Notes: generated by a model not told the origin, from the sequence alone. Counted from the first letter of the stretch, positions 12,901 through 25,929 are shown. The stretch: 64,000 nt of DNA from Pomacea canaliculata (GCF_003073045.1 NC_037590.1:18090708-18154707), one strand, 5' to 3'. Program-made: numbers and translations.

Positions 12901-14475
12901 TCGTAGGCCATAGATAGTACTTTATCATATCCAAGCAGCGTATCTAACTTACAAAGACTACGTAGACTGCATAATGATGATGTGGTTGAGAAATGTTACC
13001 TGACACCTTTTCAGAGAGAATAGCAATCGGAAAAATTGAGTAGATGGTGAACATGTATCTCGTGGACAAATGCGAGCTCGTACTTGAGATTTGTATTGAG
13101 GAAAGTACAGCCAACTCGGGCATAAAGTAAATCCCAGCGGGAAACACCTCAGTAGACACAGAAAAATAAAGTAAATAAACAACAAATTAATTATCTTCGG
13201 TTGTTTCCCCAGTGTTTGTATCCCCAAACTCCTTTTTCAGAGTGACAGTCAAGGGTGTGTGTCGCTAACGACTGGGTGAATCTCAATTTAAGATACTATT
13301 TTACCGAGTGTGGAGGTGCTCAATGTTATATTTACTGAGAACGCGCGGGGGCTAACCAGATAGCGATCAACTCTTTAGAATATATGTCACTTGCAAAAAG
13401 TTTCTCTTTGAGGAAAGGCTGGCAGGCAGACATTTTCTTGAGCAACTGTTTATAAACACACTAGAAATGTAAACTTGTCTTTATGGTAACATGTACTGAA
13501 CAAAACCAATTTATACAGGCCTAAAGAGAAAGCAGTGATCCATGGTAAAAGATAGTAAGAGCTAATAATCAGATACCGTGGGTGCTATTAAACTCTAGCA
13601 GCAGACTAGAAACTGTTCAGGGTTTGGTACACATTCAAAATTATTTGATTTGTTTGGTTTTGTTTAAGTTGGCGGGGTACTGGTCTCTTGGATAAAGAGA
13701 TATATTTAGCAATCTGATGGGAAGAATCCTGTAACTGGAGATTACCTGATATCACAGTTGTAGATGACTTATGGTTGTGGTCACGTGTTGCTAGGAACTG
13801 GGACCATTCGATAGCTTGGAGATTAATTCACTGGATTTTGGAAGGTCCCTGTTTCGAGGCATGTCCGGACCTGTAAGAGGACTACTCTTTAGCCAGCAGA
13901 AACGAGTACCTGATTTATCAGTGAAGGGAAAACACCTTTAACCCTTTTACAAAGTCACTAGGTGACACTAACTTTTAAGAAAGTCTAGGGAGTCCGGTTT
14001 CATTGCTTGGAAGTTATCGTCAGAGGCGAGAATTGACTAGCTTGTCTAAAGTTTGATTATGATCAGCATAATTGACCGTTAGTTGATCATCGAAATAACG
14101 TTTTATAGACAAAATCCATCAATATTACATGTCTCTGAGTTAACAAAGCCTTGACGATCGACGACATAGTACATGCATTAGTTTCCCTTTTAGTATTATG
14201 ATTTTTCCCATCTGGCCTCAACCGCTTGCTGCGATCTGATATTTATCAACAGATTATACATGCTGCGTTCAGCGTGGCTTTACCGCTGTAGTTAAAGTAT
14301 GAAGTGATCAAATAAGGGTTTGTTCACTTTTTTAAAGAAAATTATTTTAAATCAGAATGGTGCCTTTGAAAAAAAAATATGAATACTTTCTAATAGCTTC
14401 CATGCAAGAAAACTGGGGAGGTGAATCAGACTGACGATTGTTTCCGTTTTTTTGTTTTTTTTTTTTTTGTTCCAG
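9906..14475. other. Intergenic region upstream of ACSL
   Basis: No coding exon chain found. The stretch 10080-11800 is richer in CpG than its surroundings and could hold a promoter or untranslated first exon of ACSL; CACCTGAG|GTAGGT near 11750-11764 would serve as a donor. This is speculative. Low-complexity TG/GA tracts lie around 11815-11980 and a T run at 12550-12568. The strong acceptor before 14476 implies at least one 5' UTR exon somewhere in this stretch. Confidence 0.4.
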
Positions 14476-14518
14476 AACAGACCCTAGCAGTTCCAGAACC
14501 TTCCCACAACAGTTCCAG

Positions 14519-17500
14519 ATGGCGGACGTGGCACTGTCGCAAGTGCAGGAGATGGTGCGGGAGAACGCTCGGCTGCTTGGAGTTGGCGTCCTGACCCTTG
14601 CCGGAGCAGCAGCAGCGTCCCTCTACCTCAACTCTCGACCGGAACCTTTCCTCCCTCCGATCGATCCTGACAATCAGTCCATCGTCATCGACGAAAAGGT
14701 TGGAAAAGGTCGAACCAGGACACTGCGCTGTCTAGTTCGCCTTTCGATAGACCGAGTCCCCTTGCGCACAGCTAAGCTACCCGTATTGCGCCCTGATTTC
14801 CCCACTTGACCCAATTGTTTGAATGAGTACCCGACTCTATAGAGGGTCGGGGAAAAATAAAGCAGCGAGGGAGAAGAGATCGGCACTGACCTGGAAAAAA
14901 ATGTGGTGTTTAGCCTCGCTTCCTACTGACTAAAAGGTCACGGCGTTACCTTTTAGTCCATCATTTAGGCTAATTTTCGTAAATAAAATATCGTCTCGTA
15001 CATAGATTCTCTCAGTCATCTGAAAAAAGTCATACTCTGGTAGACATTGAAGAGTGTTGACTTTCTGGTCATGGGAGATGACAGAGACATTTTATTTGAA
15101 ATGTTTTTCTATCATTCCGACAGGAGAGAGTGAGAGCCAGCGGGCTGCGGTCGGACACATCGCTGTTCACATTCCTGTACGACGATGCTAAAACGACTTA
15201 CGAAGCGTTTCTGCGAGGTCTGAGAGTGTCGAGTAAGTAACGAGCCTTTGGGTTGGCGAGAGCTGAGATTTGTTTGTTTAAACGTTAGACAAGGGGGGAC
15301 ACTATAGCAAAGGCATGCGATGCTCTGTCATAGCAACAAAATAGAAGATTAATATATATTTATTGCTTTACAACAACTGATGATCCATCAAACGTTTTAA
15401 CACAGAGAGGAAGAGATGAGAGAGGGGGAAGGACAGAGTATACTCACACACACAAAGAAAATGCGAGTGAAAAGAAATTGGGACGACAAGAGAGTTTCGT
15501 ATTTATAAGTGTCGTCTTTCGTGTCGTCCTAATTTTTTTCTTCGCTAATTATTTTTTTATGCACTCAAGTCTTTCACGTTAAGTGATCTTTATTGTGGTG
15601 TTCGTAATGTTTCGGATGGTGATAGTGGTTTTCATTACCCCATCAACTTCGTACGAGTGGCTGTTTTCATGGTCCAAGCTTCCCGCTACCGCAGGAATAA
15701 AAACCTCATGACGAGTAACATTGTAAATTATTACATTTCTCTTTCAGATAACGGGCAATGTCTGGGAAGCGTTCTGGACCTGGAAAACCGTTCATTTGGC
15801 TGTCCTATCAAGAGGTGAGGTGGTGATTAAATGGCAGGCTGGCATGTAGAGCGGATCTGCCTCCACAATAAAAAACAATGAGAAATGGAAGCAAGTAGAG
15901 CTGCCATCGGAAAATCGTTTAAATATCTTACAATTCTGACGATAAAAGGGCAGATTGTTAGAGACGACAAAGAAATTTTATTTTTAAATGGCTTTCTACT
16001 TCCGGTACGAGCGCGTGACCTCCAATCCGAGACCGCGTTTGTTTGTTTTCTCCGTTAGCTTGGGACACAAAAGAGACGGAGAAAAGAGAAGAGGGTAGGG
16101 AGCTGAGGAAGGGAGAGGAAAGAGAAAGAGCACGGACAGGAGAATGCAAAACCTGCTCAAGGTAGTTAACTGGTCTGCATGATGCTAGCTCGATGTGAAA
16201 ACGCGCACTGACGAACGCAGAAGTCCCCGCCCCGTCACCATTCACTATTTACACGTCACGTGTGTACACGATTTCACTAGTTTACAAAGTAGTGGCGGCG
16301 GATAGTCGAGCAGTTCACTCACCTGGCGTCCAAAGCTGAAGGTAAACCCATTACGCTAGTGACATAGCATACGTCACCCACGTGACCCAGCTGTTGACGG
16401 AATAGTGAAGTAAAGCTGTCTATAACCTGCATCCTGTTGGGAGACTAATCTTAACTGTTTTTAAGACAAGTTAAAAATACTTCTAGACTATTATTGATAC
16501 AGACTATCATGTTTTGAATCATAGATACGACAATTTTCTAATCTCTATTCGACTCTTCAGGGCAGGAAATTAAAAAAAAAACTTCGCTTAATTAAAGACA
16601 AAATTTCCAATTTTCCTCATCTTTACCGGTTCCTGTTCTACCCAGAATACTTTTCGTGTCACCGTGTTAAGGTTTTTGAAATTCAGACTGCCAGGTAACT
16701 AATGCTAAGGTGTGTATACTTTCATGTCATCTTGCAGGTAAAAGACAAATCCCACAGATTTGGATCTGGTTTGATAAACGCTGGAGTAAATCCAGGAAAT
16801 TCATCATTCGTTGGTATCTACAGCAGCAATCGTATTGAGGTGAGCAATACAAGTTGTCACTACAGAGCCATGAAGTCTCTCTTTCTCTATCTCTCTTTAA
16901 TGGCGGTGGCGCAACGGTTAGCGCCTGTGACCGATACAGAGAGGATTGGCTATCCTGGGTTCAGATCTTAACTCGGGCATACTGTTCTTTCTCTTCATGT
17001 GGCACCTGTTTACAGGACCGGTTGCTTTGCCATGATAGAGCTTTAGCTGCTTCCTCTCTCTCTTCTGTTTCAGGTTACAGTGGGCTGACAGCACATTCAC
17101 TTAACATTTTTATTCAGCTTCTTTTTCAAACATTCTTAAACAGCAGATCCCATTTAATTTTGCTTTAGCCAGGGCGAGGCTATAATAGTCTTCTGATATA
17201 ACCGCAAATAAAAATCTTTTACTCTGTTTATGATTGCTATTGAAAACCACAGAAATTAATGTCATAAACTAGAAAAGCTATTGTCTCACTAAAGTGAAGG
17301 TAGTGAATTGGATAAATAAAGAGGGTTTCTAATTATTACACATTTCATAATGCTGTTTTGATATGCAAGGAGTAGAAACATTCTGAAGCCAACTGATGAA
17401 AACGCGCCTGTTTTGTGTCCATACTCACCTGCTCTCCTTTGCAGTGGGCGGTGGCAGACCTCGGGTGTCAGACTTTTTCAATAGTTCCTGTGCCCCTCTA

Positions 17501-20500
17501 CGATACCCTTGGTCCGGAGGCATGCAGGTTCATCATAAACCAGAGTAAGTTCTCTCATCTTCTTAGAAACTGCTGACTTGCAAAAAAGGTAGAGAGATTC
17601 ATTGTAAAGATATTTTCGTAATGGGAATTTTGTGAGCATTGCAAATATAATTTTATGGAGTACACCTGTAAAGCAAAGGATGTTTCTGGCGACACTGAGC
17701 AACCACGTCTCAGCCATATATAAAATTAAAATTGTTAATTTGTCCGTTTGCTTCGCTTGATTGCAAAGATGTTTTTAAAGTAAGGTAAGGTACACTGCTG
17801 TCGTGGTTGAAGGACAGATGGTGAAATAACTGTTACAGCCAACCTTTCAACTGTTATCTGCGACAACACATCAAAGGTCAAGAAGCTACTGGAGGAGGTC
17901 AGCAAGACCCCTTCTCTCAAACGGATAGTAGTCATGGATCCTAACATTCCGACGATCTCAAGAAACTCGCTTCTGACCATGATGTGAAGCTGTTTACTTC
18001 AGCGAGGTTGAGGTGAGGTCGTCTTTCAACATCTAGACATTTCTACTGCACATCTGCGCCATCTTGCCATTACTTAGATCCTTATATCTCTCCATCAGCC
18101 ATGTTGATTTCAGACTTTAATTCCCTTTTCTATAAGTGCTCAAGAATTTTTGATATTGAGCAGTAAAGGCAGGTCTGATACCGCTAATATTGTGCAAATT
18201 TTTCATATTGTACGAGCATATGTTTATATTTTTCAATTAAAAGTACATGATATTTTTTGCCTACAACCTACGACTTTTTCCTTTTTTTCATTTCAGACTT
18301 TGGGGAAGGAAAACCTTCAAGATCCATTGGTAAATAGTTCTCATTATTTTGATGTGAGCGAACCTCTGTCCATTGTCAAAAGCTATTGAGATTTAAGGGT
18401 CAGTTAAAGGAGGTTATCACGATACCAATACAGCTCTTTTGTTAGTTTATTACTACTGTATGAGAACTCAATGGCCTTTACTCCTTCTACCATTATACAC
18501 AATCTCTCTCTCTGATCCTTTTCATGACAAAATTCTTAAGAAAAAGGAAAATAATTTGATTGCTAATACAATTTCTTTTAACCAACTATTGCCACCAGTT
18601 TTTTTGAAAATCAGAAATTCAAATTCACAGACATCCGTCAATTTTTCTAAAGGTATTTGCAGCTAATATTGTCAGAAAGTCTCGTTTTTATTTTGCAGCC
18701 ACCTGCACCAGATGACTTAGCAACACTGTGCTACACAAGCGGCACCACAGGTAGAAGCAGTTTGAGAGCCAAGAAATAAGTTCGTCAGTTACAACATCCA
18801 TTATCAGTGTTAAAGGTCATAGAGAGCCTTATCACACCCCTTGCCAAATGTTACGTCACCTTCCAGGCTACAAACGTCACTATGTACAGAGTGAGGTCAG
18901 CAAACACTGACGTCACGATTGTACATTGTACATGGATAAGTTTATGCTATGAAGGCCTCAGCCAATGGGAAGACTGTACATATTAATTAGTAGCTAGAAA
19001 ACCGTGACGTCACGATTTTTACTTCTGTCTATGCATAGTGATACTTGAAGAGAAGAGTAGTTTCCCCTGATTTAGGGAAAAATTATCTTGCTCTGAGCTA
19101 GGCATAGTGACCAAAAAAAAATACCACACCACTAGACCTTTAGTATTTTCAACTCTATACAGTAGTTTCACTTTCTCAAATCAAAATCAAAACAGACTTT
19201 ATTGTCTGTCCAGGAGACCCAGGACAGAAATTTGTCTTCGCTCACAAGGGCAGGCATACATATTAATACATATTTCTAAAGGAAGACACTTTGGGGAGCA
19301 GACATTTTTTCAATGATTTACATGCATCAAAAATACTGTTACTAGTGTAACATTATGTTGTATAAAAATGCTCTTGACATGTTTGTCTTTTTAGGAGACC
19401 CAAAAGGAGTGATGCTGACTCATGCCAACATCGTGATCAATCTGTCAGCAGTGTACTTCCAAGCTATGGCAAGTACTCTACAGAGTGATCCATTTATTAA
19501 CTAGTACCTTAGTTTGAAGCGGAATTCTGTCCTCACCATTACAGGTTGAGATTTAAGCTGATATTAGGAAAAATTCTGTAGCACAGCATACAAACTGAAG
19601 TTTTGAAGATATACTTGTAATTAAAAAAGTATTTATTTTCATGCGAATATCATTCACACACTCAGTCTAATATAACTCCACACAGACAACTAAAAATTTA
19701 TGTGATACACTCCTGTCAGAGCTTCCGTCAATATTGTGGGAAAATTGAAGCGATTGCTGTAAGGCGTGCTTTTATTTTGATTCTCATTTATTTTTTTTGT
19801 TTGTTTCAGGGGATATTCAGCCTAACATCCGCTGACGTACATCTGTCCTACCTGCCGCTTGCTCACATGTTTGAACGAGGGATGCATGTGCGTACAAAAC
19901 AGCAAACACGTTGCAGACATGGTTATTTTTCTGTAAAATAACTCACATTTGCTCTGAGCTATATACCCTGTCACACATGCGATAAGGCAGCAGGAACAGT
20001 TATGCACATAACTTAAAATACAAGATATTTGCATTTTTCCCTGAAGTGTATGAAAATACACTACTGTGTAGTTAAATGGGCTTTGCTTGTAACAAAAAAC
20101 ATTTACTGTTCAGTAATTTCAGAGACAAATATTTTTTCACAATAGAAAATACTAAACAAAACAAACACAATGCAGTTAAAAGGTCTGTGTATCACTTTGC
20201 CAAAATTTTGTCCTTGATTAATGTGTGTTGATTTGTAAAGAGTGGTTGGTTAACGGCCTTAACTAGTCAGCTTGGCCAGTTTTTTTTTCTGATAAAGCAC
20301 ACCTCACATATATGGGTACCGCCCCTTATATATATATATGCCTCCAAATGCTTTGTCACTGGTCTGTCATGACTAATATGGACAAGCTATTCCAGTTTTT
20401 AATACAACACACTTAATGCAGCATATGAAATACATGGTGAGGATGTGGCCTGTTAACAAGGTTCTCACAGAAAGGAAGCAAGCGGTTGTAAGAGTTGGTG

Positions 20501-21673
20501 GTGGTAATGTTGCAGTCGATGATGTTCATGCATGGAGTGAAGATTGGCTATTTCCAAGGTGACATACGAAAACTTACAGAAGACTTGATGGAGCTCAAAC
20601 CTACTGTCTTTATTACTGTTCCTCGTGTTCTCAACCGCATCTATGACAAGGTTTGGTTTTATTTTTCCTGTATTTTCTGTTGAGTAACAAAACCTTAATC
20701 CTGAGTAACAAGAACGAAAGGTCGGGATACATAACCTCCAGAGATATATATATATGCTTGTATCTTTAATGGTCACAAAGTAACTGACACTTTGACAGGT
20801 ACTTATGCCTTTACTCATATATTAGTCGTGATAGCTTTTTTGGTTGATCCTCCAGCTGGATAAAATAGAGCCAAGCAGAAGGGCCTATATCGAGAAGGGT
20901 ATATGAGCTACCATAGTTTTTTTTAAACCTATATTTAGGACATGTTTCGAAGAAGAGAGAGCTAGCATTAAATATCGAAACATCAGAGAGAAAAGCACTG
21001 AATGACAGTGCATACTGTAAATCATTATAAAATGGTGGGAAAATCCCAGACTAGTTTGTACATGGCGGTATCGTATTTTGGGAAAGGGGATATGCGAGTG
21101 GTTAGAGCATTGGCTTCAGAACTGGGAGGCGCGCTCGTTCGATACCCGTGTAGCGCAGTAAACTTACAACTGTCAACGCAGCTGGTGAGGACCACAGCGG
21201 TTTGGAAAAGGTAAAGTAGTAAGACAGAGAACAGAGAATCGCTGCCCTCATTATCATTCTTACCCTAAGAAAACTGGTCTCTAACACCTCACATCCCATC
21301 AACCTAAAAAAAGGGGAAAAAACACCAAGAAAAGTTAGGGAACGACCTTTATCTTATTTTTTGTGGGGGAAATGGTTGTGAGATTAGAAGTAGGATAAAC
21401 CATAGCAAATCTCCGTGATTATGTCTTGTAATTGAGTTGAGTGTGGTGCCTCGTGCGCAGATACAAGCTGCAGTTCACCACAGCTGGTTCAAGTCTCTGC
21501 TCCTGAAATGGGCTTTGGCAAGCAAAACAGCTGAGGTCAAACAGTAAGTTCTCTCTAGTTCAACGTATTGTAGGGCATATTTTTTAAACGACTAGGTTGA
21601 ACTTGGTACCTCCCCCCCCAAAAAAAAACCATAATCAACAACAACAACAACGACGACGACGACGACGACGACG

Positions 21674-21708
<35 letters not shown>

Positions 21709-24700
21709 ACTGTTTACCGACATCTGAGTAGACAACGAATGTCCAGAGTTAGGCAGAACTTACAGATGATCCCAGCTTGTCACTGATTGGTTGTCACCTG
21801 GGCAATGTTTGGTTAACATTTTTTTTTCACGATTTCTTTTCAGGGGAATAATTCGCAATAACACCATATGGGACAAGATCGTATTCGGCAAAGTCCAGAA
21901 ACTGCTGGGAGGACGTGCACGGATCATCTTGACAGGCTCTGCGCCAATCGCTGCATCTGTCTTTGATTTTATTCGATGTGCTTTCGGATGTTTTGTAAAT
22001 ATATTCTCTCATTTTTCTTTCTTTCCTTGTTTTCTTTTCTTTTTTTATGGTTTGACGGAGGATGTAGAAAATAGGGGAAGGGGCTCAAAGGTAGTCTAGG
22101 TATAATTTTCACTTTAATTGCTGGCTGCAGTACTTTTGCTGATCATTCCCTCGAGCAGGTATGCAAATATGCAAATATGAAAACAAGTCAAATAGGCAAA
22201 TTGATCTTTGTTGGCCATGTCAATCAAACTATTCTATCATGCACATATTGAGGTGTAAATCATACTATATTCTACTATATAACTTTAATGACAGTTCTAA
22301 ATCCTGCTATTATCTATTGCACATGCCTGGTTGAAATCTTAGTATTGTCTACACTACAGCTTGTCTGCGGACAGATTATAACTGCTAGTGCTCCCTTCAA
22401 CATTTTATTAACTAACGGGATGCCTCGTATTGTTTATAACATGCACAGCATGTCCATTGAATGGTGTAAATGTTATTGTTCAATATACCACAGCTGGTCT
22501 TCTGACAGGTGATGGAGGGGTACGGCCAGACAGAATGCACAGCAGGTGCGACGCTGCAGATTCCTGGAGAGACAGGATCTGGTGAGTTATGAAGGAGTGA
22601 GTGAGAATGAAAAATAAAATAAAGTCACTGAAAGAAGAATGAATAAATTTATAAGCAATAAAGTTGCAAGAAAAGAGAGGTGGCATACAACTGGTGAGTC
22701 AATCGTCACGCTCATCAGTGTCGATGTCTGTGCGCAGGCCATGTTGGTATTCCCCTGGTGTGTAACTACATCAAGCTCATTGACGTAGAGGAAATGGATT
22801 ACTACGCCAAGGACAACGTGGGCGAGGTGTGTACAGTTGTTACAGAGTAGCAACCAAACTGTAGTCGCTGTAGAATATTTGAACAACACTGTGGTCGAAG
22901 CACTGTACTATAGAAGATCATACATTATGTGGTTGTATACTAATACTTACGGTAGAATATCGAGATAACTCTACAGTCACCGTAGAATACTGTAATTCTC
23001 TCGTTGTATAATACTTACAGCTGTAGGTTCTCTCTCAGACAGTGTTTTATAATAGATTGTACTTTTTCACTAATGATGACTGTTATCCAATTTGTCATTG
23101 TTCTATTGCTTCTGTCCTAAAGATGAGAGACAAAAATAACTGACAGACAAACAAAAATAAAATAAAGCAAGCTTCGACACATTTAAGTATCGGACTTCCA
23201 TATCGGATGCATTAATTTTTTTCAAGCACACCTAAACAGCTTGCACATCGACGCGATCTTTCAATTATTATATTTGTCCTGCACTCAAAGCAACACTTTG
23301 TTCTGCTGTAATGTTCTTTGTTTACATTACCACTCTACCTTCTCTTGTCAATATGACCGGATGTGTTACATCGATATTTTATTTCTTTTCTCTTTTTATA
23401 TATATAAATTTTTTTTCACCATGTGAGAACATTTCCAAAACACAGGCTGCATATTGTGGATTTTTGCTTAATGAATTAACAACAACTAAACAATGTAGAA
23501 ACCGCAAATGTTTTACAGATTTGTGTCAAGGGAGGCAATGTCATGAAGGGCTACTACCTCAACCCTGAAAAGACGGCAGAGGCGCTGGACGACGATGGTT
23601 GGCTTCACACAGGGGATATCGGAACATGGCTGCCGGTGAGTGGTGCACCTGTACTTCCGTTTTCTGGACCAGTGACTGTTGGTCGTTTCATCGTGTCCTG
23701 TGTCTGCTCAGCTGATTATCGGCCTTTTGTGTGCCATACTTATTAGTACCTTGTGGGTTTTTTTTCTAAATGTATTTTGTTTCATTTTTCTATTTTGATT
23801 TTTTCCTCTTATTTTTACTTCTTTGTTCCTTTTTTCATAATTTTCCATCCTTATTTTGCTTTTTATGTCTCTCATTTCGTTCACTCTTTTTTTGTTTTTT
23901 GTCTTCGTTCTTTTCTTGTATTTCTTGAATTGCTAGCGATTGCGCATAACGTTTGCAGTTATACCAACTGGCATTCTGATAAGTTTCAGAACCGATTATT
24001 AAGAAAGACTTACCTTACTTTGGTTGCAGAACGGAACATTAAAAGTCATTGACAGAAGAAAGAACATCTTCAAGCTTGCGCAGGTAAACTAGTTCCGCCT
24101 AGTACATTATTGTGTTACTTTGTGTTTTCGGGAAATGTGCAACCAGTTCGAGAAACTTTTTTTTTGAAACAACAGCTGTCTCATTTTCAACCGTCATGAA
24201 GTTTGCATTTTCCTGTTGTATTAAAATAAATTTTTATGCCTTGTAAAATCTTGCTAAATAAGATCCAGGCTTTTTTTATTGTCATGACAAATCCTGCCTC
24301 AATTAACAGAGGATAAGTAGACCAAATCCCAACTACTACCAAGTCGAACAATAAACAGAAGTAAAATGTCCTCTTGTTCAGTTAGGGCGTTTTCTAAAGT
24401 ATCACTACTGAGTAATTATCCTTTGACTAGGGAGAGTACGTGGCGGCCGAACGGATCGAGAACGTGTACCAGAAGAGTCAGTTCGTGGCCCAGGTCTTCG
24501 TCGAGGGTGATAGTCTCAAGGTACGCACCCGTTCTGTTTTTGAAGGATTATAACTTGAAATACTTAAGAAAAAATGGTAAAATAATGATAAGGCTTTGTC
24601 AACATAATTATATTATGTCAAATTGTCAAAATAGTTTGGCATGCAGCTGTCTCCGGATATTGAGTTGCATGGCAGACGTGATGTCGCCAGACCAAGGTTC

Positions 24701-25929
24701 TTACTATTCTTATACAGAATGATTGTGTTCATATGCACAAGTTGTTTGTCATGACTCTACACAATGTTCTCGCAATTATTATTATATCTAGCTATATTTG
24801 TATAGACGTTGTACTAGTCGTTTTTAAGTAAAGTATTTTTGATGTTATGATAATTGAAATTATTACGCACAAAATAGTTGTGAGTATAGTTCACCAGATT
24901 TGTACCATTGTTATGCATACGATACTTGTCATCATGACACTCTAGTGACTTTCCCTTCAGCCGTGCCTGATGGCCGTGGTGGTGCCTGACGAGGAGGTGG
25001 TGAAAGCCGTTTGCGGAGAACAACGGACTTCCAACTGACATGGCGAAGTTCTGTCAGTCTCAGGCATGTTATTATGACATTAAGATTAGGCAGAGGTGTT
25101 GGTTTGGATGATTTTTCTTTGAACAACTAATAGCCTACTTGCCTCATGAAGGAGGCATAGCAGAAATCGGCCGTGAGAGCCTCAAAGACAAAGCCTTGTA
25201 TCCATGTAATCATTATCATGTGGATTTGCATCAGCCAAGTTACATTCATTGTCTCTTGTCTGTCCGTCCAGTCGACATTCCTGTCTGTTTTTGTATTTGC
25301 ATGCTTGCCAATCGACTTGTTATGTTTGCTGGCTATTTTTTGCCTTCGTCTCCGTTGTTATATCTTCCTTCTCAACCGCATGTCGGTTTCTGTCTTTCTT
25401 TCTATCAGTCTTTCTGTTACTCTCTTTTTCTTTCTCCACCATCTCTTTTCTCACCTCTCTCTCTCTCCTTCCCCTTGTCTGACTAATTTTGAACATGTTG
25501 AGTGTTCTCTTCCCTGTCTTGGTTTTCAGGCTGCGAAAGACATTATCCTGAAAGACATGATTGAGGTTGGCAAAGCTAACGGGCTCAGGGGCTTTGAACA
25601 GGTGAGAATGTTTGTAGTCAGTCGCGTAACTTTACATTTTGCGCATGTGTTTAATTGTATTGATTAATACATTCTTTCGCATGCTGCGTGGTAACATAAC
25701 ATCAACACTCTTATCGGCCACTCACTAAACATTAAATACCTTTACATCACCAACCGCTGAAGCTCTAATGAAGACTTCTTTGTGGCAGACGAAAGACATC
25801 TACCTGCAAGCTGAGCCCTTCAGCTTGGAAAACGACCTCTTGACCCCCACCATGAAGAACAAGCGACACACACTGCGTAAGGCGTTCAAGGAAGTTGTGG
25901 ATAGTTTGTACAAGAAGCACGACTTGTAG
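14519..25929 (+). CDS. ACSL: Long-chain fatty-acid CoA ligase, ACSL1/5/6 type (21 exons, with apparent indels)
   Basis: Activates long-chain fatty acids to acyl-CoA via an acyl-AMP intermediate on ER/mitochondrial outer membranes. Exons: 14519-14698, 15124-15232, 15748-15814, 16738-16839, 17445-17544, 17839-18012, 18297-18329, 18699-18750, 19395-19468, 19810-19887, 20516-20650, 21461-21543, 21844-21994, 22509-22581, 22738-22826, 23519-23635, 24030-24083, 24431-24520, 24961-25063, 25530-25601, 25789-25929; about 692 codons, the usual family length. Seen: an N-terminal hydrophobic anchor (about residues 19-40), YTSGTTG plus [11 protein letters not shown] across exons 8-9 (P-loop), [30 protein letters not shown] and [14 protein letters not shown] (fatty-acyl-CoA synthetase signature). 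The ATG at 14519 starts an in-frame anchor. Exon 3 lacks one base, exon 6 lacks two, and exon 19 has one extra (or two missing), so the literal reading breaks. All other exon phases agree, and introns after exons 9 and 19 use GC donors. Assembly error is more likely than a dead gene because splice sites and all catalytic motifs survive. Confidence 0.94.
15748..15814 (+). other. ACSL: ACSL exon 3 with apparent 1-base deletion
   Basis: The exon opens in frame as NNGQCLG and closes in the -1 frame as [15 protein letters not shown], the conserved ACSL segment that joins exon 4 in phase. The switch falls in CTGGGAAG near 15771-15778; one more G in the G run would restore LGKR. The exon is 67 nt where the phases require 68. 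Confidence 0.85.
16901..17052 (+). repeat. tRNA-derived SINE, family 1, plus-strand copy
   Basis: It begins with GGTGGCGCAACGGTTAGCGC (A-box-like) and has a B-box-like GGGTTCAGATCTTA at 16957-16970. The body then reads ACTCGGGCA and, further on, GGCACCTGTTTACAGGACCGG. It matches the minus-strand copy at 49823-49972 along its length, which defines a dispersed family. It lies in ACSL intron 4. Confidence 0.8.
17839..18012 (+). other. ACSL: ACSL exon 6 with two apparent 1-base deletions
   Basis: Three frames follow each other: [15 protein letters not shown] up to VVMDPNIP, then [15 protein letters not shown], then FSEVE running into exon 7 ([11 protein letters not shown]). The switches lie at about 17951-17954 and 17996-18000. 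Both are -1, and the 174-nt length is two short of what the flanking phases need. Confidence 0.8.
18906..19045 (+). repeat. Dispersed repeat with paired TGACGTCA motifs and CCAAT core, copy A
   Basis: Holds TGACGTCACGATTGT at 18908-18922, a 22-nt core at 18950-18971 containing GGCCTCAGCCAATGGG, and a second GTGACGTCACGAT near 19007-19019. The same order and spacing recurs inverted at 33693-33833. It lies in ACSL intron 8. Class unknown. Confidence 0.7.
21085..21215 (+). repeat. tRNA-like SINE, family 2
   Basis: GCGAGTGGTTAGAGCATTGG resembles an A box and CTCGTTCGATACCCG a B box, about 40 bases apart, followed by a body ending GTTTGGAAAAGGTAAAGTA. Related heads occur at 27153-27310 (minus) and 27858-27980. 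It lies in ACSL intron 11. Confidence 0.65.
21636..21708 (+). repeat. Compound (CAA)n(CGA)n(CAA)n microsatellite
   Basis: CAA units, then about eight CGA units, then about eleven CAA units. The CGA block inside looks like C-to-G conversion of the same array. Intronic in ACSL. Confidence 0.9.
24961..25063 (+). other. ACSL: ACSL exon 19 with frameshift and GC donor
   Basis: [16 protein letters not shown] reads in one frame and [18 protein letters not shown] in another; the switch is at GCCGTTTGCG near 25006-25014. The 103-nt length is one more than a multiple of three, although both borders are phase 0. The intron that follows starts with GC (CAG|GCATGT). Confidence 0.8.

Noticed and set aside
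25173..25667. 164-codon plus-strand frame with repeated Ser/Leu/Phe
   Set aside because: Mostly pyrimidine-rich intron; only 25530-25601 is coding (ACSL exon 20).
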